The notes under the pieces are model-generated. The model was not told where the DNA came from and ran no database searches. It was given only the letters and a program-made list of their open reading frames with translations. The position numbers and the translations under genes were made by a program. A stretch of 44,317 nucleotides of DNA from Owenia fusiformis. Taxonomy: Eukaryota; Annelida; Polychaeta; Sabellida; Oweniidae. The stretch spans positions 35,536,609 through 35,580,925 of the forward strand of contig CAIIXF020000002.1 of assembly GCA_903813345.2 (NCBI GenBank), written 5' to 3'. Shown one piece after another: positions 41,901 through 44,317 of the stretch; the first letter of the stretch is position 1; each line of letters opens with the position of its first letter.

Positions 41901-43364
41901 GGCATGGCATAGATAATGTCGAAACGTACTCTCAATTCGACTATTTTCCTTCTCGTACAGGAGATTAACTTTCAAATGCTAACAATGTTTGATCAGGTTG
42001 ATCACTTTTCTGGTTTTTGGTTGTAATCACAATTAGGGCCACATTTGCAAGTATGTTGAAGAAATTGCAATTATTTCAAACATTTCGCCATTATATTTTC
42101 AATATATACATTATTTATTTAAACATTATTTGCAGCTGAAGATTTAGCAAAAGAAAAAACTGACGATGATGATGGACTGGTTGTAGCCTTCTGGATTTCA
42201 ACTGGAAGCTTTTTAGTGTATGCTGCTATCGGATTGGTATTCCTCATAGGAGCTGTCTTTATTTGTGTAAAGTACAAAGATAAACTATGGCCTAAGACAA
42301 AATCAGTGATTTCTCATCACACATCAACAACGATGCCGGCCAATACACAGCAAAACGGAATGGAAGTTGCGATATCGACAGAGAACCCCGCGGACACGGC
42401 AAAGACGGCGACGGCGACAGCAACTAACTCTAGACCCCAACAAAAAGCGCCCAAAAAGAAACGTTATACCAGTACGATGCCGGTTAAAAAGTCAATCTTA
42501 CATGGGCCTGTTAAAAAGTCAATCTTACATGGGCCTGTTAAAAAGTCAATCTTACATGGCCCTGTTAAAAAATCAGTCATGGGTCCGACTAAGAAATCTA
42601 TTTTTGATCCACATCAACCCCGTGCGGTGGAAAATGTCCAGGAGCCTGATGAAGAGCCACATTCACCACAACCAAAGCCAGGACCAGTTACTCCACCAAC
42701 TACTAACCAGCAACTCCAGAGCGTCAGTACCATCACGCATACATTTTACCCAACACAGGCTCCTTTTCCGGGACCACCTCCCGGATACAACGGCGCTCCT
42801 CCTGGATATAACGTCCCACCACCTCCCCCTGGTTTTAATGTCCCGCCACCTGGAATAAACGGCACACCCCCTCCAAGCTATGCGTCACATCAAATGCAGG
42901 GCGTTATCCTTAATGCCCCTTCTGCAGGATATAATGGCATGCCTTACTCGGGACACGGCGTACTGCCTCCAGGTTATGGCGCTGCTCCTACAGTTGTACC
43001 GCCCCAAAATATGATGCCTCTGCCCGGTTACGGTAACCCACAAGCTCCGCTCGCACCCACGGCACCAGAACCACTACCGGCTATTGAAATACCAGAATCT
43101 AAACCAGAAACCCGTACACCAAAGGATTCACAATCTACGGAACCAAATAATCCCGAGCCAGCTAACAATGCAACTGTCACGGCACTGACGATTATTGATG
43201 ATGGTGTTGATACTAATACGCAGTATAAGGTTGCCCCACCACCTTCGAATTACACTGTTGAAACAGCCGCCTCTATTTCACCACCCCAACCAGTTACAGC
43301 TGAATCAGTAGCTGCAACAACCACATCTGAAGCTGCACCAAACCTACAGCCAAATGCTGAGTAG
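20940..43364 (+). CDS. Type I membrane protein with two CUB domains, eight exons, 701 aa
   Basis: Exons: 20940-21012, 21448-21520, 21984-22147, 22777-22947, 34664-34778, 35790-35911, 41412-41570, 42136-43364. Phases join throughout and all introns are GT-AG. Residues 1-24 are a signal peptide (a hydrophobic LWLVVILTISVIPV core). CUB-like domain 1 spans about 25-158 and domain 2 about 160-291. Each has only one cysteine pair (C89/C114; C230/C253), at the position of the second CUB disulphide, next to the typical Y-x-KVYAG and KINIYDG strands. A transmembrane helix lies within 307-337. A roughly 360-residue cytoplasmic tail is rich in Pro, Thr and Ala. CUB domains bind proteins or glycans outside the cell; the ligand here is unknown. 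I do not recognise a named orthologue. Intron 4 (11.7 kb) holds nested transposons, yet the frame remains intact. Confidence 0.88.
23213..24888 (-). pseudogene. C-terminal part of R2/NeSL-like LINE protein
   Basis: About 557 codons of element sequence. The first residues of the open frame (to about 24934) come from the LTR and are not part of it. In order: the thumb/post-reverse-transcriptase region (WARMQFKPTKSRSMVL), a long middle region with WxDIWPMDQGRLSFLL, the zinc knuckle CPQCMAADCTLNHILSSC, the motif GRYRWRHD, and a restriction-like endonuclease with RPDMLLIS, IIIIELTVPWEDR and KPNKAKY, covering the expected D, E and K residues. The frame has no internal stop, which indicates a fairly young insertion. 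Detached from its own N-terminal half, it cannot be expressed as a complete protein. Confidence 0.8.
24889..25745 (+). repeat. 5' LTR
   Basis: 857 bp, TGTTAC...GTAACA. A TATAAAA box at 25186-25192 and AATAAA at 25260-25265 suggest the U3/R region. It is identical to the 3' LTR in all stretches compared except the last 20 or so bases. Confidence 0.92.
25751..25768 (+). other. Primer-binding site, tRNA-Pro type
   Basis: TGGGGGCTCGTCCGGGAT lies 5 bp after the 5' LTR. This is the well-known complement of the 3' end of tRNA-Pro used as a primer by some retroelements. Confidence 0.88.
25858..28746 (+). CDS. Gag-protease-partial integrase polyprotein of the LTR element
   Basis: 962 codons without a stop. 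Residues about 75-150 form a long charged coiled coil (repeated REKELEF/RELEL patterns). The Gag core follows (VPKFEENNVDKYFPHFEKVA on). A zinc knuckle CNYCKKPGHLISEC begins near residue 379. The aspartic protease has LRDTGAS near 464 and LLGNDLAGG. A Ser-rich linker contains duplicated KANSSLK and EVSSS units. The integrase zinc domain (HDSPMAGH...CRSCHTC) starts near 784, and the first catalytic Asp is probably in LIDCVGPLP (about 855). The remaining catalytic Asp and Glu are missing, and the frame ends in a segment resembling the region after the integrase core. Integrase directly after protease suggests a Gmr1-like order, although deletion of an intervening reverse transcriptase would look the same. 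Confidence 0.85.
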   Translation: MSFEVETFLETPSLEEFDDLKKTELLAIAKHVGLSVKSSYKKDTIKNFVLQYLVAESLLPEQPVQHVDPVDPIKLKEFEIREKELEFQKQLKIRELEFKLKNEKELRELELQNEIREKEMQQEFELKQLELEAKFKYEEHALEHQHFKNRFDAAENIELVPKFEENNVDKYFPHFEKVALCLDWPKSVWPVMLQSKLTGKASDVYSALSIEASSDYDQVKKAVLKAYELVPEAYRQKFRYTYKQDDQTYVEFAREQEQYFDRWLVSKDASEDFKKLRELMLIEQFKNCVQRRIRIYLDERKVETLSQAATLSDDYALTHKDSFIKGNPNFRGYQGNKPSYDSKSNQSSSSNTSNKAKDQSNSKSDQSNSSGPKSNVTCNYCKKPGHLISECYRIKNRREMSGSAHSNGCATVPISRKPIVWDSYTHTEKSTHGDIMEDYKPFMSEGSVSLSSDGTNSKPIKILRDTGASQTLLLEGVLPLSEESFTGTHILMQGIELGFTKVPLHRIHITSELVKGPVIVGVRPQLPVEGVALLLGNDLAGGKVSLDPIVSDQPCSIEDSVQEDSDIYPACAVTRAMAKRLANSGDSSVGDDFDSGFLSSLFDDECHSPLVKDDPYPILKANSSLKQPSVRAKQSSIEANSSLKKPIARGDSPSEQDHYFDAVSPALASPDEVSSSSASVHEVSSPPCSEVSSSISDSDSLKNDPHSKHMLIYEQEHDPSLIDLHKRCLTIDEADKVPVCFYKKDGILMRKWRPPEASPEDDWAIVHQIIVPKSYHKEILSLAHDSPMAGHLGVTKTYHKILNHFYWPKLKQDVQEYCRSCHTCQMVGKPNQKTSIAPLQLIPAFDEPFSKVLIDCVGPLPKPKSDNQYLLTILSMATQFPEIKSLLMLRNSKTKYIVKSQINNFTLVELPKELISDLQSDSVLNDFIGIDKTTPVRCRELHMMKRYVERDKMSLLNMSLCS
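28747..29398 (+). other. Non-coding tail of the LTR element with polypurine tract
   Basis: AT-rich sequence without coding content between the polyprotein stop and the 3' LTR. The purine tract AAGGAGGGAGG at 29388-29398 ends at the LTR boundary and would prime plus-strand synthesis. The place where reverse transcriptase would be expected in a Gmr1-type element is empty. Confidence 0.75.
29399..30261 (+). repeat. 3' LTR
   Basis: 863 bp. It matches the 5' LTR except near the outer end, where GTTTCGAACGTAACA of the 5' copy is replaced by TTTTCGTACATGTACGTAACA. The 6-bp extra segment creates the palindrome CGTACATGTACG. Confidence 0.92.
30262..31340 (-). pseudogene. Reverse transcriptase domain of R2/NeSL-like LINE (5' part)
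   Basis: N-terminal part of the reverse transcriptase module. It has a basic region (RKRQREKHRTRKAFF), then APGPTGVTYRVYK, a motif-A-like VVWLDLPKAYPSVPH, GIMAGGTVS and motif C AFMDDITV. The frame is broken at codon GTT/ATG by the LTR insertion; the C-terminal half resumes at 24888. The residues after DDITVV in the open frame come from the LTR. The upstream end of the element, with its own start and N-terminal zinc fingers, is missing. Confidence 0.8.
31340..33846 (+). pseudogene. APE-type LINE (CR1/L2/Jockey-like), truncated at both ends
   Basis: One uninterrupted frame of about 835 codons. The N-terminal part is the end of an apurinic-endonuclease domain (IDEPTRV, and NTDHC near the expected SDH motif). 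The reverse transcriptase has KVVNYRPVTLLNALSK, motif A FLDLASAFDVVPH, AGVPQGSVLGPL and motif C FIYADDTSIF, followed by HLGVILDQKLNF. The C-terminus stops at TNIDSPA, just where a related copy at 39659 continues with the Cys-rich CSCGH motif. The open frame begins upstream at 31236, but its first roughly 35 codons are antisense of the other LINE. The frame is intact, so the copy is young or was recently captured. Confidence 0.82.
34170..34265. repeat. Strong palindrome cluster AGCGGGCAGATATA
   Basis: AGCGGGCAGATATA (34204-34217) and TATATCTGCCCGCT (34219-34232) form a perfect 14-bp stem with one unpaired base. A direct copy of AGCGGGCAGATAT precedes it at 34191, and another inverted copy follows at 34249-34263. 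The sequence GGAGCGGG sits between. It lies about 400 bp upstream of exon 5 of the CUB gene. Confidence 0.8.
34870..35639. mobile_element. Mariner-like non-autonomous element with about 40-bp TIRs
   Basis: Starts CAGGGTGTCTAAAATGTACC and ends in the inverse (GGTACATTTTTGGACACCCTG), with pairing extending through ATATATCAACAG. The right flank is TA and the left flank CA, consistent with a TA duplication carrying one mutation. No transposase is visible. The interior includes a perfect 12-bp stem (CACTGTGTCTCA with TGAGACACAGTG, around 35310-35342). It lies in intron 5 of the CUB gene. Confidence 0.7.
35655..35775 (+). repeat. 40-bp tandem repeat, three copies, before exon 6
   Basis: Three identical copies of a 40-bp unit starting CTTATGTAAATGCAAAATAT. 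The array ends about 14 bp before the acceptor of exon 6, so it includes most of the region where the branch point would be expected. Confidence 0.93.
36170..37200 (+). repeat. Diverged tandem array, about 168-bp period
   Basis: Six to seven diverged units, each with a block like TTTTGGCAGCCATCTTGGAT, then AAAGTAATTATTTGATGACT, then CTGACCCCTAA, then CACTGTTCTTTGAGCTTAAA. The CATCTTGGAT-like block lies near 36193, 36351, 36523, 36698, 36863 and 37030, giving spacings of about 158-175. High divergence indicates age. It is in intron 6 of the CUB gene. Confidence 0.75.
37325..37460 (+). pseudogene. Mariner/IS630-type transposase C-terminal remnant
   Basis: NLNPPDFFV in one frame, then after a one-base loss YLKDNVYQDNPQTIADL in the next. 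This matches the conserved end of Tc1/mariner/IS630-family transposases, in which the last catalytic Asp lies in the 'DLNPxD' motif. A WPNR-like block precedes it at about 37291, separated by a short insertion. Frameshift and missing upstream domains make it a dead fragment. Confidence 0.65.
37597..37835 (+). pseudogene. Decayed LINE reverse-transcriptase fragment
   Basis: FLKAFDSIDHT (motif A-like), then ILGSVS...ITFLYIKHLHKSIK (the 'GSVLGP' region), then LGDDTHL (motif C-like) after a frameshift. Spacing is shortened and stops are present, so it is an old remnant. It lies inside an inverted repeat of about 45 bp (AAGCTGGGTTGGACAAA at 37530 and its inverse at 38609). Confidence 0.6.
38050..38345 (+). 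repeat. Short diverged tandem block
   Basis: TTCTACCAAAAGTGTCATTA recurs at 38121, 38241 and 38317, with AAATGGCNNCC and ACATACCAAATATGAACAAA between. The first two copies are 120 bp apart. It includes CCATTTTT/GGCGGCCATTTTT elements similar to the array at 36170. Confidence 0.6.
38346..39189. other. Intron 6 spacer
   Basis: AT-rich. It includes a diverged duplicate of about 80 bp (around 38450-38530 against 37880-37960) and the right copy of the inverted repeat at 38609. No coding segment recognised. Confidence 0.4.
39190..39410 (+). repeat. GTCC-bearing dispersed repeat with a different leader
   Basis: GGCTCACACAGTGAGCC, a short palindrome, leads into CCGTCCGTTGGTCCGTCCGTCC and then an AT-rich body with TTTTGACGTCAAAAAGTC. 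It shares only the GTCC run with the three copies in the centrin intron. TTTTGACGTCAAAAAAC recurs at about 40388, beyond the LINE insertion, so the body may extend on both sides of that insertion. Confidence 0.45.
39659..40116 (+). pseudogene. LINE protein C-terminal fragment
   Basis: About 150 codons: the post-reverse-transcriptase region and the C-terminal cysteine/histidine motif C-x-C-G-H...H...C. The stop at 40114 is the native end of the family's second open frame. Without reverse transcriptase or endonuclease it has no activity. Confidence 0.8.
39659..40294 (+). mobile_element. 5'-truncated LINE with poly(A) and 12-bp target duplication
   Basis: TTCTTGCAATGA precedes (39647-39658) and follows (40295-40306) the insertion. 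It has a coding 3' end, a 3' UTR and a terminal A-tract (about 40280-40294). The coding part matches the C-terminus of the sense LINE at 31340 (VRCDLIFKSHLYSHNFTN) and adds the cysteine motif CSCGHANETTIHVIFSC. It shows the usual result of target-primed reverse transcription and gives the natural 3' end of this LINE family. Confidence 0.9.
40307..41411. other. Intron 6 distal part
   Basis: AT-rich repeat-like body without recognised coding content, ending at the AAAATTTCAG acceptor of exon 7. Confidence 0.4.
41660..41880. mobile_element. hAT-like MITE with G-rich interior
   Basis: TATAGGCGTAACTAG on the left is inverted as CTAGCTACGCCTATA on the right. Two long G runs follow the left end, and GCGAT/ATCGC blocks pair inside (GGATGCGAT, GGGTGCGATCG, CCATCGCACACG). 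The target duplication is unclear (CTGTTTAT against ACTGTTAA). It is related in style to the element at 19443 and lies in intron 7. Confidence 0.5.
42136..43364 (+). CDS. Last exon of the CUB gene: transmembrane helix and proline-rich tail
   Basis: Encodes residues 293-701. An acidic stalk (KTDDDDG) leads into the membrane segment, then a basic stop-transfer stretch (KYKDKLWPK). A tandem block, VKKSILHGP three times followed by two degenerate versions, covers about 409-452. The following section repeats PPGYN/PPGFN/PPPSY units and includes four PPxY motifs (PPGY three times, PPSY once), the known ligand of WW domains such as those in NEDD4-type ubiquitin ligases. The Lys-Lys-Ser repeats are plausible kinase sites; this is inference. 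Codon use is more GC-rich than the surrounding introns. An in-frame stop TAG is at 43362. Confidence 0.88.
42480..42611 (+). repeat. 27-bp coding tandem repeat
   Basis: Three nearly identical 27-nt units (core GTTAAAAAGTCAATCTTACA) followed by a 24-nt and a 27-nt degenerate unit, all in frame. The first two differ at one silent base and the third at another, so the array is recent. It encodes the KKSILHGP repeats of the cytoplasmic tail. Confidence 0.9.
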
Positions 43365-44142
43365 TAAACCGCCAGACAATTGGGTATTGACAATACAGTT
43401 TTTGTAGATCTCAAAGTGGGTTATGTTTTACTAATAATGAAAATTAACAACCATTGGAAGATAAATGGGATTCGCCAATCAGGTCCGTTCTGCTCCAGTG
43501 CCCCCCAATCCCACCCACTGACTGATATAAACTTAGTTTCCGTGCCTAATACTGCAACCAACACAATATTTAACCTTATCAAAGTAACAAACATATACGA
43601 AATGGTTCTACTTTTATTTAATATACGAATGAAATATAACAAATCGAATAATGGTGTATATACATACTATGGACAGTTGTAAGCACAAGTACATATGTAC
43701 TCAAAGTAACAAGAGAATTAGTTTCAAGACATGTCTACGTCCACTGCCCGAAATACAACCCCCCCCCCCAAAGACAGCATTTAGGCATTTTACTACAAAT
43801 CTGATGATTTTTCAAATCGCTAAACAGAAGGGGACTTCCAGTTACTTATTGAAGGGGTTGTCTTTATGCATGTTTCGAAACGTCAATAGATGTTCGTCTC
43901 GACGTTATAGGTTGTCGAGGCGTGAGTGTCCTGGGCTTATATTGATTCCCAATGGATCTCTTAATAGGAAAGGAATTGTATATATATTTTTTATATGGAA
44001 TGTGTTGTTTAGAACGTTATCTTTATTTTTGTACTAAGTATATTTAGTACGTGTGCCAATCGATCTATTCTTTTCTTCATCCCAGATGAATTACTTATAA
44101 AAATCATATTCAATAAGATATTGTGTATACAATTTGAATAAA
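43365..44142 (+). other. CUB gene 3' UTR
   Basis: AT-rich sequence after the stop codon with a C-run near 43761. AATAAA at 44137-44142 is the best poly(A) signal, giving a 3' UTR of about 780 nt. The minor open frames here have no support. Confidence 0.45.
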
Positions 44143-44282
44143 GTTTGATTGTCATAATCAAAATAGTATTGTAATCTTTTCTATATAGGAATATCGCTCC
44201 CATCAAGCCTTTCCTCGCTAGTGGTATTTTACACATCTGCTGATACAATGTTAACGTTTATATTATACCAAAAGAAATTATA

Positions 44283-44317
44283 CAGGGTGGGCAATAAAAA
44301 TTGGATACTTTGTATCA
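44283..44317 (+). mobile_element. Left end of a mariner-like element, cut by the window edge
   Basis: TA followed by CAGGGTGGGCAATAAAA, a typical mariner-like terminus similar to that at 34870. The rest of the element would lie beyond the window. Confidence 0.4.

Noticed and set aside
8699-43775. Poly-C/poly-G runs (8699, 19572, 41683, 41731, 43761) as regulatory G-quadruplexes
   Set aside because: Several lie within or beside MITE-like repeats and are single homopolymer runs of uncertain length; no separate functional evidence.
1-44317. tRNA, rRNA or other structured RNA genes
   Set aside because: No cloverleaf with A- and B-box elements or recognisable rRNA segment was seen. The tRNA-Pro-like match at 25751 is only an 18-nt primer site.

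Overview
The window is eukaryotic nuclear DNA from an animal. It is AT-rich and intron-rich, with GT-AG introns and many mobile elements. It probably comes from a marine invertebrate. The dispersed repeats containing runs of GTCC and the CATCTTGGAT-type repeats are reminiscent of molluscs and related lophotrochozoans, but I cannot fix the phylum from sequence alone. Two multi-exon genes on the plus strand can be assembled with all splice phases consistent. A third gene is represented only by a promoter and a first exon.

Layout. 1-900: nothing recognised. 905-2670: a long inverted repeat with a 1.07-kb TIR element in its middle and a piggyBac-type MITE (TTAA duplications) in its right arm. 2915-3779: inverted MITE ends that bracket a CpG-type promoter (TCTCGCGAGA plus an NRF1-like motif) and a PIF1-helicase-like first exon. 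4119-5110: two copies of a long-TIR, TA-flanked MITE. 5540-17943: a centrin gene (CETN2-like, 170 aa, six exons) whose introns 2, 4 and 5 each carry a minisatellite of 46-49 bp period; the largest (about 63 units) is built from the exon 2/intron 2 boundary itself. 19443-19606: hAT-type MITE. 20329-20731: foldback element. 20940-43364: an eight-exon gene for a 701-aa type I membrane protein with signal peptide, two CUB domains, one transmembrane helix and a long proline-rich tail with PPxY motifs.

Intron 4 of the CUB gene (22948-34663) holds a nest of elements. A small foldback MITE is split by two LINE fragments joined head to head: an antisense LINE with a restriction-like endonuclease (R2/NeSL-like), and a sense LINE of the apurinic-endonuclease class. 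The antisense LINE is itself split by a young 5.4-kb Ty3/gypsy-type LTR element with nearly identical LTRs, a tRNA-Pro-type primer site and a 4-bp target duplication. The LTR element encodes Gag, protease and a broken integrase but no reverse transcriptase. Introns 5-7 hold further mariner-like, hAT-like and LINE remnants, a diverged array of about 168 bp period, and a clean 5'-truncated LINE with a 12-bp target duplication.

The two host genes show no functional link: centrin is a centriole/basal-body calcium-binding protein, while the CUB protein is a predicted surface receptor or adhesion molecule. The most unusual item is the centrin intron-2 array, which multiplies the exon end and its 5' splice site about 63 times.
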